A stretch of DNA of 64,000 nt, from NCBI RefSeq assembly GCF_034555935.1, contig NZ_JAYDCJ010000001.1:186001-250000 (forward strand), written 5' to 3'. The translations under genes and the position numbers were made by a program. The stretch is from Marinobacter qingdaonensis. GTDB taxonomy: Bacteria > Pseudomonadota > Gammaproteobacteria > Pseudomonadales > Oleiphilaceae. Below, piece by piece: positions 36,147 to 45,276 of this stretch. Numbering within the stretch: position 1 is the first letter of the stretch; every line of letters starts with the position of its first letter. The notes below the pieces were generated by a model that saw only the letters and a list, made by a program, of their open reading frames with translations, searched no databases and was not told where the DNA came from.

Positions 36147-36366
36147 TCTGGTCTCCCTTTTGGTCTGCCGGCCAATCCGCGAACGCGATGAAATAGAGTA
36201 GAACAAGGTTGACGATAGGGATGAGTATCAACACGCCCAACCACCCCGGGTAGCCTGTTCGCTGGCAGATACGCCAAGCCGGAATCACCACCACAATGGC
36301 GATCACCAGCATCCACAACCAGTGCCCGGCCCACATGGTGTTTCCAAACATGTCATTGTTCATCAT
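36139..36366 (-). CDS. Small inner-membrane protein
   Basis: A 75-residue protein with two membrane helices ([16 protein letters not shown] and [20 protein letters not shown]) and a charged tail. It overlaps the ATPase start by 8 bases and so is translationally coupled to it. Similar short two-helix proteins occur beside copper ATPases; no function is known. Confidence 0.68.
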   Translation of the reverse strand: MMNNDMFGNTMWAGHWLWMLVIAIVVVIPAWRICQRTGYPGWLGVLILIPIVNLVLLYFIAFADWPADQKGDQNG

Positions 36367-36396
36367 GGTAGTGCTCTCCCTGTCGAATTCTGGTTA

Positions 36397-37749
36397 TTAG
36401 TGATGATGAGCATGAGATTCCTCCTGCCCTGGCTGCCCAGCTTTGGCGGTCCTCTTGAGGAAGACCTGTTCAGCCTCCGCAATCACAGCCATGGTGACAA
36501 CCGCTACGCCGATCACAAACGGGTCTGTATTCAGTTTGACCCAAACAAAGCCACCAAGAACGAGCAAATCCAGAACAATAGCCATCGCAGGCACCCACAC
36601 ATTGGCCTTCACATCCTCCCGCAAATAGCGCAGAACGCCCCAATGGATAGCAATGTCCATGATCAGGTAAAAAATGATGCCCAGCGCTGCAATTCGGGAC
36701 AGGTCGAAGAAGGCCGTGAGGATAAGCCCAAGCACCACGGTATAAACCAAGGTGTGCTTCTGGATGCTGCCCGGCATGCCGAAATGGCTGTGGGGGACCA
36801 GCTTCATTTCAGTCAGCATGGCCAACATGCGCGAGACGGCGAAAATACTGGCCAGAATGCCTCCGGCGGTGGCCATCATCGCAATGGCAACGGTAAACCA
36901 GACGCCATACTCGCCCAATGCGGGGCGCGCAGCGGCCGCCAGGGAGTAGTCCTGCGTCTTGATGATTTCCGCCAGGGAGAGATTGCTGGCAACGGCGAAA
37001 CCGACCAGGGTGTAGATCACCACACAGGCGGCGATAGAAATAATGATAGCTCGCCCCACATTCCGCTTGGGGTCTATGACTTCTGAGCCGCTATTGGTGA
37101 TGGTCGTAAAACCTTTGAAGGCCAGAATGCCAAGGGCCGTGGCGCCCAGGAAGTTGCCCACGGTTCCAGCCTTACCAGTGTTCGAGAAATCCACTGACAG
37201 GCTGTCGGCAATCCAAACACCCACCAGCCCGAAAATCAGTATGCCGCCGATCTTCAGAATGCCTATGAAAGACGCCACCCCTTGAATCATCCGATTACCT
37301 AAGAGATTAATCAGAAACGCGACCAGAATCAGTGAGACGCCAAGAATGGGTACCATACGGCCACTGTCATCGCCCCCGAACAACTGCATGGTGTAGGAAC
37401 CGAAGGTGCGCGCAAGAAAGCTTTGGGCGATCACCATCGAAAAATACATCAGCAAAGCATTAAACGCGGTCGGTAGCCGGTTGCCATAAGCTTTGTGCAG
37501 GTACATGCCAATGCCCCCGGCTGATGGGTAGGCATTGGAGATTTTGATGTACGAATAAGCGCTGAAACCGACGATCACGGCGGCAGCGAGAAACGCCAAT
37601 GGGAAAAGAGCGCCGGTCATCTGCGCCATCTGCCCGGTCAATGCGAAGATACCGGCCCCAATCATGACTCCGGTACCCAGCATAACGGTTCCCGGGAGTG
37701 TGAGACTGCCTTCCTGATAGCGAGTGGTCCTGTCTTGCTCCCTGCTCAT
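36397..37749 (-). CDS. APC-family amino-acid permease with His-rich tail
   Basis: A 450-residue transporter with 12 predicted helices. LGTGVMIGAGIFALTGQMAQ is the APC substrate-binding helix-1 motif, and GFTTITNSGSEVIDPKRNVG the helix-6/loop pattern. The C-terminus EESHAHHH is His-rich. Position between the copper ATPase pair and copB is unexpected for an amino-acid permease. It may transport amino acids that chelate copper, or be unrelated cargo. Confidence 0.82.
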   Translation of the reverse strand: MSREQDRTTRYQEGSLTLPGTVMLGTGVMIGAGIFALTGQMAQMTGALFPLAFLAAAVIVGFSAYSYIKISNAYPSAGGIGMYLHKAYGNRLPTAFNALLMYFSMVIAQSFLARTFGSYTMQLFGGDDSGRMVPILGVSLILVAFLINLLGNRMIQGVASFIGILKIGGILIFGLVGVWIADSLSVDFSNTGKAGTVGNFLGATALGILAFKGFTTITNSGSEVIDPKRNVGRAIIISIAACVVIYTLVGFAVASNLSLAEIIKTQDYSLAAAARPALGEYGVWFTVAIAMMATAGGILASIFAVSRMLAMLTEMKLVPHSHFGMPGSIQKHTLVYTVVLGLILTAFFDLSRIAALGIIFYLIMDIAIHWGVLRYLREDVKANVWVPAMAIVLDLLVLGGFVWVKLNTDPFVIGVAVVTMAVIAEAEQVFLKRTAKAGQPGQEESHAHHH

Positions 37750-37838
37750 TCGCCCTCCTGATACTCTTACTCAAGAACCCGAAATGCCGCCGACATCTGA
37801 CTGAGCATTTCAGGTATTTATCCCATATCAAATCCTAT

Positions 37839-37867
37839 AAAAAAGGGCCAGGGGAAGAACCTGGCCC
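37839..37867 (-). terminator. Rho-independent terminator after copB
   Basis: On the minus strand GGGCCAGG pairs with CCTGGCCC over a 7-base loop and is followed directly by TTTTTTAT. It lies 12 bases after the copB stop. Confidence 0.88.
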
Positions 37868-37878
37868 AAGACACCTCG

Positions 37879-38628
37879 TCAGAACGCGATGCGAGCACCG
37901 ATGACAGCAAACCAATCTTCTGTGCCGCCGCCGCTCGCTTCAGCCAGGTCGGCGCTATCGCCATACTTACGCTCGTGCACCACACCCACGTAGGGTGAGA
38001 ACGCACGGTCGATCAGGTCGTAGCTGAGCCGGAGGCCGGTTTCGGTGGAAACTAATCCCTTGCCGACGCCGATCTCTTCATCCTCACTGAGCGCTACTGA
38101 GGCATCCAGCGTTGCCGCCAGAATCCAGTAGTTGGTGAACAGCAATTCGTACTCAGCGTCCAGTTCGGCTGACGTATCGCCATCCTTGCTGACATACAGA
38201 TTTGCATCGATCTCAAACCATTGAGGTGCCAGCCCCGCGACGCCGAGAACAGCGTATGTGCGGTCCGGCCCCTCCGGAGTATCGAAACGCACGCCCGCTT
38301 TGGCGTCGAAGAACTTGGAGATGGGGATCTGGCCGACCAACTGGTTTTCCAGTGTTTCGTAGGCCTGCTCCTGTATTTCGTATTCACCGGTTGTGAGCAG
38401 CCGGATTTTAAAATCATCGGTGCCATAGAAGGCATCCGCATTCCAGACGCCCAGCTCCTCGTCATCGTCGCTGTAGCGGTATTCAAACTCTTCAAATTGA
38501 ACACCCCAGGTTGTGAGTGGCTGTTTACGAGCGGTCGTGTCGGAGATCATTTCCTGAGCGGTCACCGCCGTCGAGAATCCGATAGAGGCAAGGAAACTGA
38601 CCGCAACAAGTGATCGAATACAACTCAT
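37879..38628 (-). CDS. copB: Copper resistance outer-membrane protein CopB
   Basis: A 249-residue protein: signal peptide to about residue 24 (STAVTAQEM), then a beta-barrel of the CopB family with LTTWGVQFEEFEYRYSDDDE, YEIQEQAYETLENQLV and FSPYVGVVHERKYGDSADLA. It ends IGARIAF with the terminal Phe of outer-membrane proteins. The His/Met-rich N-terminal region of Pseudomonas CopB is absent. It overlaps copA by 4 bases. Confidence 0.9.
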   Translation of the reverse strand: MSCIRSLVAVSFLASIGFSTAVTAQEMISDTTARKQPLTTWGVQFEEFEYRYSDDDEELGVWNADAFYGTDDFKIRLLTTGEYEIQEQAYETLENQLVGQIPISKFFDAKAGVRFDTPEGPDRTYAVLGVAGLAPQWFEIDANLYVSKDGDTSAELDAEYELLFTNYWILAATLDASVALSEDEEIGVGKGLVSTETGLRLSYDLIDRAFSPYVGVVHERKYGDSADLAEASGGGTEDWFAVIGARIAF

Positions 38629-40385
38629 GCCTCACCTCCTTCTTCAGCCGCCACGTCTGTTTTGGCCTGCGTTGACTCTGGCCCACCTTCAACAATCACC
38701 TTGCGGAACATGCCAGCGGCCGCGTGATAAGAAAGGTGGCAGTGGAACGCCCACTGGCCAGGCTCGTCGACTTCGGTTTCCATATAAACGGTGGTGCCGG
38801 GCTGCACACTGACCGTGTGCTTGATCGGATTCCACTGGCCTGCGCCAACATCAAGAATTGACCACATACCGTGCAGATGCATGGGGTGAGTCATCATGGT
38901 TTCGTTAACAAACTTGAAACGGACCCGCTCACCGTATTTGAGGCGAATCGGATCGGCGTCTTCGTACTTAACGCCATTTATGCTCCAGGTATACCGCTCC
39001 ATGTTGCCGGTCAAACGAAGCTCAATTTCCCGGGTCGGCTCGCGAACTTCATACAGCGGATCCTGAGCCTTCAGGTCAGCGTAGGACAGGAACTTACCGC
39101 CATTGGCTGCCGTGGGTACGAGGCCACTACCCTTGGCATAGAAGGGATCACTTGGACCTTCTTTTTTACCCATCGCCATGGAACCGTGATCCATGCCTTC
39201 CATGTTAGAATGATCCATTCCTTTCATATTTGAGTGGTCCATTCCTTTCATCGAAGAATGATCCATTCCGCCCATCCCTTCTGAGCTGCTCATATCCATG
39301 TCGCCATGATCCATACCGGCCATGCTGCCATGGTCCATGCCATGCATACCGCTCATGTCGGCCATAGTCAGGCGGGCCGGTTCACGCAGTTGCGGTACAG
39401 CCGCTTCCATACCCTCTTCTGGGGCCAGTGTTGCTCTGGCATAGCCCGAACGCCCCATGGATTCGGCGAATATGGTGTAGGCCTGCTCATCTTTCGGACG
39501 CACGATTACATCGTAGGTTTCCGCCACACCAATCCGGAATTCGTCTACATTAACCGGCTGAACATTGTTGCCATCAGCCTGGACAACCGTCATATCCAAA
39601 CCCGGAATCCGGATGTCAAAGTAGGTCATCGCGGAAGAGTTGATGAATCGCAGCCGAATGCGTTCGCCCGGCTCAAAGAGTCCCGTCCAGTTCTGGTCCG
39701 GACCTTTGCCGTTGATCAGGCCCGTAAAGCCCTGCACGTCTTCAACGTCTGCCTTCATCATCCGCATGCCACCCCAGGCCATACGGTCACTGACGGTGTT
39801 CATCAGGCCATTTTTTGACACGTCCGAGAAAAACTCGCCGACGGTTTGCTGCTCGCGGTTGTAGTAATCCGGCATCATTTTCAGGTTGCGCATGATGCGG
39901 TCACCGGAATGGGGGTGCTTATCAGTCAACTGCACCACGTATTCACGATCGTAGCGGAATGGCTCACGGCCCTCGGGCTCGATGACAATGGCACCATAGG
40001 CGCCGTCCGGCTCCTGGAATCCAGAGTGGCTGTGGAACCAGTAAGTGCCCGCTTGCTGGATAGGAAATTCATAGGTGAAGGTTTCACCCGGCTTGATGCC
40101 CGGGAAGCTGATACCGGGCACACCGTCCTGGTTAAAAGGAAGGATCAGGCCGTGCCAGTGAATAGACGTCATCTCATCCAGGTTATTGGTCACATTGATC
40201 TTGACGTTTTCGCCTTCCTTGAAGCGCATAACCGGCCCCGGGGATGCGCCGTTGTATCCGATGCCTTCCTTCACAAAATCGCCGGTATCAATTTTTACCC
40301 GGTCGACCGTAAGGTCGTACTCACCGGCCATAACCAAGGCTGGCATCAGCAGGCTCAAAAGCCCTGTCAAAAAGCGTGTTTTCAT
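38625..40385 (-). CDS. copA: Periplasmic multicopper oxidase CopA
   Basis: A 586-residue laccase-type oxidase. The four copper-ligand blocks are HWHGLILP, WFHSHSGFQE, HPMHLHGMWS and HCHLSYHAAAGM. Between domains 2 and 3 (about residues 345-410) are repeated Met/His units of the form GMDHSNMK/GMDHGSM, typical of CopA/PcoA. The signal (MKTRFLTGLLSLLMPALVMA) looks Sec-type and lacks a twin Arg, whereas most CopA proteins are Tat-exported. It oxidises Cu(I) or binds copper in the periplasm. Confidence 0.93.
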   Translation of the reverse strand: MKTRFLTGLLSLLMPALVMAGEYDLTVDRVKIDTGDFVKEGIGYNGASPGPVMRFKEGENVKINVTNNLDEMTSIHWHGLILPFNQDGVPGISFPGIKPGETFTYEFPIQQAGTYWFHSHSGFQEPDGAYGAIVIEPEGREPFRYDREYVVQLTDKHPHSGDRIMRNLKMMPDYYNREQQTVGEFFSDVSKNGLMNTVSDRMAWGGMRMMKADVEDVQGFTGLINGKGPDQNWTGLFEPGERIRLRFINSSAMTYFDIRIPGLDMTVVQADGNNVQPVNVDEFRIGVAETYDVIVRPKDEQAYTIFAESMGRSGYARATLAPEEGMEAAVPQLREPARLTMADMSGMHGMDHGSMAGMDHGDMDMSSSEGMGGMDHSSMKGMDHSNMKGMDHSNMEGMDHGSMAMGKKEGPSDPFYAKGSGLVPTAANGGKFLSYADLKAQDPLYEVREPTREIELRLTGNMERYTWSINGVKYEDADPIRLKYGERVRFKFVNETMMTHPMHLHGMWSILDVGAGQWNPIKHTVSVQPGTTVYMETEVDEPGQWAFHCHLSYHAAAGMFRKVIVEGGPESTQAKTDVAAEEGGEA

Positions 40386-40470
40386 CTGTTTTACTCCAAA
40401 CTACACGTCATTGAAGCCGGGCCAAGAAACGTGTCTCAGCCCCGCTGATCGCGGACTTCCGCCAAGCGAT

Positions 40471-40998
40471 TTACTCGAAATTGACCTCACCGTACATACC
40501 GGCCTGATAGTGGCCTGGCACGTTGCAGGCGAATTCGATATTGCTTTTATCAGAAAACTTCCAAATTATTTCTTTGCTTTGGCCGGGTTCCAGCAACACG
40601 CTGTTCGGGTCGTCATGCTTCATGGAATGGCCATTGCCCATATCCATATTCATCATGTCGTGGTTCAGCTTGCCGCCCTGGATCACGCCATGCTCAACCA
40701 TCATCATCATTTCCTCTTGGTGAGCGTCGTGCATGTCGGGAGTGCCCACATTGAATTCATGCACGAGGTTTCCTTTGTTCTCCACCACGAAGCGAACGGT
40801 TTCGCCAGGCTTTACACTGATTTCTTCGGGCTCGTAGTAGTTGTCGTACATTTCCACTGTGATAGTGCGAGAGGCCTCCGAGGCTTTACCCGGTTCGCCG
40901 CTGCTGGCGCCATGACCACCGCCATGAGCACCGGCGGCGAGGGTCACTGCGGACATCGACATGGCCGCGGCTGCAACAATCAACTTGGATGCATTCAT
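40471..40998 (-). CDS. Cupredoxin-family periplasmic copper protein (CopI-like)
   Basis: A 175-residue protein: signal peptide to about 22, His-rich start (GAHGGGHGAS), then a cupredoxin fold with VKPGETVRFVVENKGNLVHE and the type-1 copper loop CNVPGHYQAGM (Cys, His, Met). An inserted Met/His-rich loop (HQEEMMMMVEHG, HDMMNMDMGNGHSMKH) could bind further copper. It is the first gene of the leftward cop operon and diverges from copR. Confidence 0.87.
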   Translation of the reverse strand: MNASKLIVAAAAMSMSAVTLAAGAHGGGHGASSGEPGKASEASRTITVEMYDNYYEPEEISVKPGETVRFVVENKGNLVHEFNVGTPDMHDAHQEEMMMMVEHGVIQGGKLNHDMMNMDMGNGHSMKHDDPNSVLLEPGQSKEIIWKFSDKSNIEFACNVPGHYQAGMYGEVNFE

Positions 40999-41094
40999 CT
41001 TGTCTTCTCCATTGATAAAGTGGCCGGAAATCCCGGCGTCGGTTGGCTCTGAACAAAGAGCGATGCCAGAATACGAATCACACCATCGCGCATT

Positions 41095-41152
41095 AACCTG
41101 AATTCTTGCTGAAAATATTGAACTAATTTGCCATTCAGGCTGAATTCAGGTT
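41095..41152. promoter_or_regulatory. Double CopR-type box between cop operon and copRS
   Basis: CTGAA at 41098 and 41109, and TTCAG at 41134 and 41145, form two facing sites, each with 11-bp direct repeats. The outermost bases give the 11-bp inverted repeat AACCTGAATTC / GAATTCAGGTT (41095-41105 and 41142-41152). This fits one regulator activating both the cupredoxin/copAB operon and copRS. Confidence 0.75.
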
Positions 41153-41201
41153 GATCAGCGACACTCCAAAGCTATTACTTGGCTCAGAGAAGGAATGTCC
41201 G

Positions 41202-41867
41202 ATGCGATTACTGCTCGTTGAAGATGACCGTTTGCTGGCTGACGGATTAAGTGGTCAGCTTGAAAAGGCAGGGTTCAGCGTTGATACGACCTACACCGCC
41301 AAAGAGGCTGCGATTCTGGGCGAGCAGGAGGACTATCGAGCCGTTATTCTTGATCTTGGCCTACCCGATGGCAACGGGTTAGACGTTTTGAGGAAATGGA
41401 GAACCCATCAGATAGGCTGCCCGGTTCTTATTCTGACCGCCAGAGGCGACTGGCACGACAAGGTGGAAGGCCTTAAAGCTGGAGCGGATGACTACCTTGC
41501 AAAACCCTTTCAGACCGAAGAACTCATCGCCCGGCTCAACGCCATTGTGCGTCGAAGCGAAGGCCGTATTCATTCAATGGTAAAAGCCGGACGCTTCGAA
41601 TTAGATGAAAATCGTCAAAGCCTGAAATCGGAAGATGGCACGGAGCACAGCCTCACCGGCACGGAATTTCGCCTACTGCGCTGCCTGATGAGCCGTCCCG
41701 GCCATGTGTTCTCGAAAGAGCAGCTAATGGAGCAGTTGTACAACCTGAACGACAGCCCGAATGAAAACATCATCGAAGCCTACATTCGCAGATTGCGAAA
41801 ACTGGTTGGCAACGACACCATTGCAACCCGTCGCGGCCAGGGGTATCTGTTCAATGACGCTGTTTAG
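41202..41867 (+). CDS. copR: OmpR-family response regulator, CopR/CusR-like
   Basis: A 221-residue regulator. The receiver domain begins MRLLLVEDDRLLADGLSGQL, with phospho-acceptor Asp in AVILDLGLPDGNG and Lys in DDYLAKPF. The winged-helix output domain spans about 125-218 (LTGTEFRLLRCLMSRPGHVF, NIIEAYIRRLRKLVG). It is divergent from the copper oxidase operon and overlaps the kinase gene by 14 bases. Its targets are probably the 11-bp-spaced repeats described elsewhere in this list. Confidence 0.88.
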   Translation: MRLLLVEDDRLLADGLSGQLEKAGFSVDTTYTAKEAAILGEQEDYRAVILDLGLPDGNGLDVLRKWRTHQIGCPVLILTARGDWHDKVEGLKAGADDYLAKPFQTEELIARLNAIVRRSEGRIHSMVKAGRFELDENRQSLKSEDGTEHSLTGTEFRLLRCLMSRPGHVFSKEQLMEQLYNLNDSPNENIIEAYIRRLRKLVGNDTIATRRGQGYLFNDAV

Positions 41868-43209
41868 CAAGCCCAAATCCGTCAAAGGCACGTTGCTTAT
41901 ATTGCTACTGCCAGCCGGCATTGCATTAATGGGGCTTGCATGGCTGGTTCACGGCCTCTTACTGGACCGGATGTCCCGGGAATTCGTCGAGACACGTCTC
42001 AAGGATGAGGTCACCTTTCTGGAGCACCAGATTCGCGAGTCTGGTGGTCAATTGGACAGTCTCAAGACCGGTGACTATTTTCAGGAAGTCTTTCATCACG
42101 CCTTCGCCATTCACTCTCCGTCCATGACTATCATTTCCCCGGATTCCTGGGCACCGGTGTTAATGTCGTTGATTGAATCAGCGAAGGATGGAACCGTTCG
42201 TATTCAGGATGCGGGTACAGTCGAAGGCCCAAAGAGCATTCTTGCGTATCGAAAGTCGTTCCAGATAGGCAATACGCCGATTGTAGTGATCGTGTCCGAG
42301 GATCTCGGCGCACTAAAACGCAGTCAGACGGAGTTGCACGCGTGGACGGCCATCGTCTCTATTTTGCTAATTCTGCTCTTGGTCGTTGCGATCTGGTTTG
42401 GTATCAATTTGTCCATGCGCCCAGTCGTCGAACTGAAGGCCACGCTAAAGCGACTTCAAGATGGCAAGGTTTCCCGGATTCATGTCCAGGCGCCCGAGGA
42501 GTTTCGACCGCTGGTCCAGCAGCTCAACCAATTACTCGACTCACTCGACCAGCGACTGGAACGGTCAAGGGATGCGCTCGCGAATCTCTCTCACAGCGTC
42601 AAGACCCCGATTGCGGCCGTCCGACAGGTTCTTGAGGACACCAGCCGTCCACTCTCCAACGATCTCCGCCTTCAGATGACCGCGAGACTCAATGATATCG
42701 ATAAACAACTTGAAGCGGAAATGCGACGCAGCCGCTTTGCCGGGCCACAGGTTGGAAAAAGCGCTTACCCTCTGAAACAGGCGCGGGACCTACTTTGGAT
42801 GCTGGGGCGGCTATACCCGGAAAAGTCCTTTGAACTGTCGAGTTCTCTGCCGGAGGAAGCCCGCTGGCCGATTGAGCAACACGACCTGAATGAGATCATG
42901 GGCAATCTCCTGGACAACGCAGGCAAATGGTCAGAACGATGTGTAGAGCTCTCACTCGTTCAGAATTCCGGAACACTGAAGATCTGCGTGACAGACGATG
43001 GGCCAGGCGTCCACGAGGCAGAAATCAGCAAGCTGGGTCAACGGGGATTGCGGCTGGACGAGCAGACCCCAGGCCATGGCCTCGGGCTGGCGATTGTTCG
43101 AGAAATTGTCGAACGCTACAGTGGAACCCTCCACTTCTCACCTGCTCCGAAAAGTGGGTTGTCCGTGATAGTTGACCTTCCCAGGGCGGTGCCGGTGATC
43201 AATCGTTGA
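41854..43209 (+). CDS. copS: Sensor histidine kinase, CopS/CusS-like
   Basis: A 451-residue membrane kinase. Helices at about 13-35 and 175-195 frame a periplasmic sensor of about 140 residues. HAMP-type region, then H-box ANLSHSVKTPIAAVRQ, N-box NEIMGNLLDNAGKW, G1 DDGPGV and G2 GHGLGLAIVREI. The SHSVKTPI form of the H-box is like PhoQ/CusS. The sensor has no obvious Met/His copper cluster. Confidence 0.87.
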   Translation: MTLFSKPKSVKGTLLILLLPAGIALMGLAWLVHGLLLDRMSREFVETRLKDEVTFLEHQIRESGGQLDSLKTGDYFQEVFHHAFAIHSPSMTIISPDSWAPVLMSLIESAKDGTVRIQDAGTVEGPKSILAYRKSFQIGNTPIVVIVSEDLGALKRSQTELHAWTAIVSILLILLLVVAIWFGINLSMRPVVELKATLKRLQDGKVSRIHVQAPEEFRPLVQQLNQLLDSLDQRLERSRDALANLSHSVKTPIAAVRQVLEDTSRPLSNDLRLQMTARLNDIDKQLEAEMRRSRFAGPQVGKSAYPLKQARDLLWMLGRLYPEKSFELSSSLPEEARWPIEQHDLNEIMGNLLDNAGKWSERCVELSLVQNSGTLKICVTDDGPGVHEAEISKLGQRGLRLDEQTPGHGLGLAIVREIVERYSGTLHFSPAPKSGLSVIVDLPRAVPVINR

Positions 43210-43354
43210 CCCGGCCACTTGGTATGTGGTTAAGCGATCACATGTGGATAGTGTTTGTATAAAAACTTTCCTCACAGTAATGCCTTTTTCAAGCTAGATT
43301 CAGCTTCGTCTGTTGTTATAGCGGGTCGCTTGAAGTCCGGTCTCTTAGCTAATT

Positions 43355-43403
43355 TTGGACTTACCCCGATACACGTGACAACCCCGTTCCTCAAAGCGAG
43401 GCC
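43355..43403 (+). repeat. IS-end-like remnant, copy 2
   Basis: Shares TTGGACTT, CCCCGATACAC, TGACAA, CCCC and CCTCAAA with 14248-14296, in the same orientation. Here the 19-bp repeat follows after only 15 bases. Confidence 0.5.
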
Positions 43404-43418
43404 TTCAGACTTCAAGCT

Positions 43419-43437
43419 GAATGTTCGCTTTGCGACC
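43419..43437 (+). repeat. 19-bp repeat, copy 2 of 3
   Basis: GAATGTTCGCTTTGCGACC, identical to the minus-strand copy at 14470-14488. Confidence 0.7.
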
Positions 43438-43721
43438 CCAGTGCTTTCTGGATTTGACGAAACATGCCAACCACTCAGAGCGATCTGAGTTTGTAGTGCA
43501 CCTTCAGGATGACAATCTGGGATGCCTATTATTGCTCCTCATGGGAAAGATTTTTCGTCGAATGACACTCAATCGCCAGCCAGGCCTGTAAATCGTTGGT
43601 AGCCCAGTCTCTGGCAAGCGGCATTTGAATTAGCATATGGGCACTAATCGGCCTCTGTTCTGATAGGCTGGCTTTAAAGGGTAAGACATCCGTCATGTTC
43701 CATGATTTCGGAGGATTCATC

Positions 43722-44615
43722 ATGTTTTCGGGCCTCAGCGCATTTCCTTTAACCCCTATGAGTGAGCAAGGTATAGACGAGGCGGCATTTGTTCGATTGA
43801 TCGAACAGCTCGTTACCGCCAACGTTGATTCAATAGGCGTGTTGGGCTCGACTGGAAACTATGCCTATCTGACCATGGACGAGCGTGCACGTGTCGTAAG
43901 ACTTGCCATTGAACACGCAGGGGATGTCCCTGTGATGGTAGGTATCGGTGCGCTGCGCACGCGCGATGTACTTACGCTGGCCGAGGATGCCGAGGTAGCT
44001 GGTGCCTCCGGGGTACTGCTGGCGCCAATGTCCTATCAGAAACTGCTTCCAGATGAAGTTTTCGGGCTCTATGAAACAGTAACGCACGCACTATCGCTTC
44101 CGCTTTGTGTCTACGACAATCCTGGTACCACGCAGTTTGTTTTCAGCGACGAGCTTCACGGACAAATTGCGCATCTCCCGAACGTGGCGTCGATCAAGAT
44201 TCCCGGAGTGCCTGAAGACCCTATTGAAGCAATGGCGCGGGTTGAAAGGCTTCGTGCACACATTCCATCAACCGTCACTGTGGGGGTGAGTGGAGATGCC
44301 TTCGCCGCGACTGGCCTGAATGCCGGCTGTGATGCCTGGTATTCTGTGATCGGGGGCGTGTTTCCCGCCGCAGCACTTGCGATTACGCGCGCAGCTCAGG
44401 CCGGGAACGCGCAGGAAGCGACACGGTTATCGAAACGATTACAGCCCTTATGGGAATTGTTCAACGAATCTGGAGGAAGCCTGCGGGTTGTCGCAGCTGC
44501 TGCGGAATTGCAGGGACTTGCTGAGTCTCCGTGTTTACCGCTGCCGCTCAAAACCCTTGGTAAAGAGGGGCGTCGACGACTGGCGAACTTGATTGATGAG
44601 CTGGATTTATCGTGA
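43722..44615 (+). CDS. DHDPS/N-acetylneuraminate-lyase family aldolase
   Basis: A 297-residue TIM-barrel aldolase. Family motifs are FPLTPMSEQGIDEAAF, GVLGSTGNYAYLTMDER, LCVYDNPGTTQF (catalytic Tyr) and VASIKIPGV with the Schiff-base Lys. The GxxGE motif reads GSTGNY, so the substrate is probably not that of DapA. GGAGG is 7 bases before ATG 43722. A LysE-type exporter follows 55 bases later. Substrate unknown. Confidence 0.83.
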   Translation: MFSGLSAFPLTPMSEQGIDEAAFVRLIEQLVTANVDSIGVLGSTGNYAYLTMDERARVVRLAIEHAGDVPVMVGIGALRTRDVLTLAEDAEVAGASGVLLAPMSYQKLLPDEVFGLYETVTHALSLPLCVYDNPGTTQFVFSDELHGQIAHLPNVASIKIPGVPEDPIEAMARVERLRAHIPSTVTVGVSGDAFAATGLNAGCDAWYSVIGGVFPAAALAITRAAQAGNAQEATRLSKRLQPLWELFNESGGSLRVVAAAAELQGLAESPCLPLPLKTLGKEGRRRLANLIDELDLS

Positions 44616-44670
44616 CGCAAATGTCGCTCCACGACGGTCAATACAACGGGGTAAAAGCGGAGGGTTTTGA

Positions 44671-45276
44671 GTGGATTGGGGACTTTTAATCACTTTCGCT
44701 ACAACCTTCGCGTCAATCCTGGCTCTGCCTGGGCCGAACGCTGCATTTGCCGTAGGACAGTCCCTTAGGTATGGCGCACGGAAGTCGCTGGCAGTCGCCG
44801 TAGGTTTTATGTTGGCAACCTGCGTCCACGGGATACTCGTGTTATCCGGACTGGGCGTACTGATACAACGCTTTGCAGGTGCATTGGTATTGCTGAAGTG
44901 GTGTGGGGTTGCTTATTTGGTGTATCTCGCCATAAAGGCGTTCAGGTCCGGGGTAAATATTGTAACTGTTTCCTCTCAGACAATGACCGTAAGCAAAATG
45001 ATGCTAAGTGCAATGGCAGTCTCATTGACAAATCCTAAAGCACTGCTGGCGAGTCTGATGATCTACCCGCTATTCATCACGTCTTCCGGCGCTTATATCT
45101 CTCAAGCGGTAGCATTGGTGGCAGTCGCAATGGCGATTTCTTTTTCCATATACGCAACCTACATAGTGGGAGCATCCAAGTTGGGCAAGCATTTGCGGAG
45201 GAGCGAATGGGCCAATAAGATCGTCGCGTCGTTCTATTTGGGTGCAGCTGGTGTGTTGGCTTCCAAATCAACATAA
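44671..45276 (+). CDS. LysE/RhtB-family exporter
   Basis: A 201-residue protein with six helices and the family start FATTFASILALPGPNAAFAV, GQSLRYGARKSLAVAVGFML, and SLTNPKALLASLMIYPLFI. It exports amino acids or similar small molecules. GTG start with GGAGG 7 bases upstream. Its neighbour, the aldolase, may make or degrade the exported compound. Confidence 0.85.
   Translation: MDWGLLITFATTFASILALPGPNAAFAVGQSLRYGARKSLAVAVGFMLATCVHGILVLSGLGVLIQRFAGALVLLKWCGVAYLVYLAIKAFRSGVNIVTVSSQTMTVSKMMLSAMAVSLTNPKALLASLMIYPLFITSSGAYISQAVALVAVAMAISFSIYATYIVGASKLGKHLRRSEWANKIVASFYLGAAGVLASKST

Larger units (their letters stand above)
43210..43721. other. Non-coding stretch with mobile-element remnants
   Basis: No credible gene. 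It holds the second IS-end-like remnant (43355-43403) and the second 19-bp repeat (43419-43437). The rest (43440-43700) has no feature I recognise apart from the ribosome-binding GGAGG before 43722. Confidence 0.6.

Noticed and set aside
39180..39350. Repetitive DNA that could look like a small repeat array
   Set aside because: It encodes the Met/His repeats of CopA in frame; there are no spacer-like units, so it is not a CRISPR array.
43255..43488. 77-codon frame in the gap after copS
   Set aside because: It runs through the IS-end-like remnant and the 19-bp repeat and has no protein-like features.
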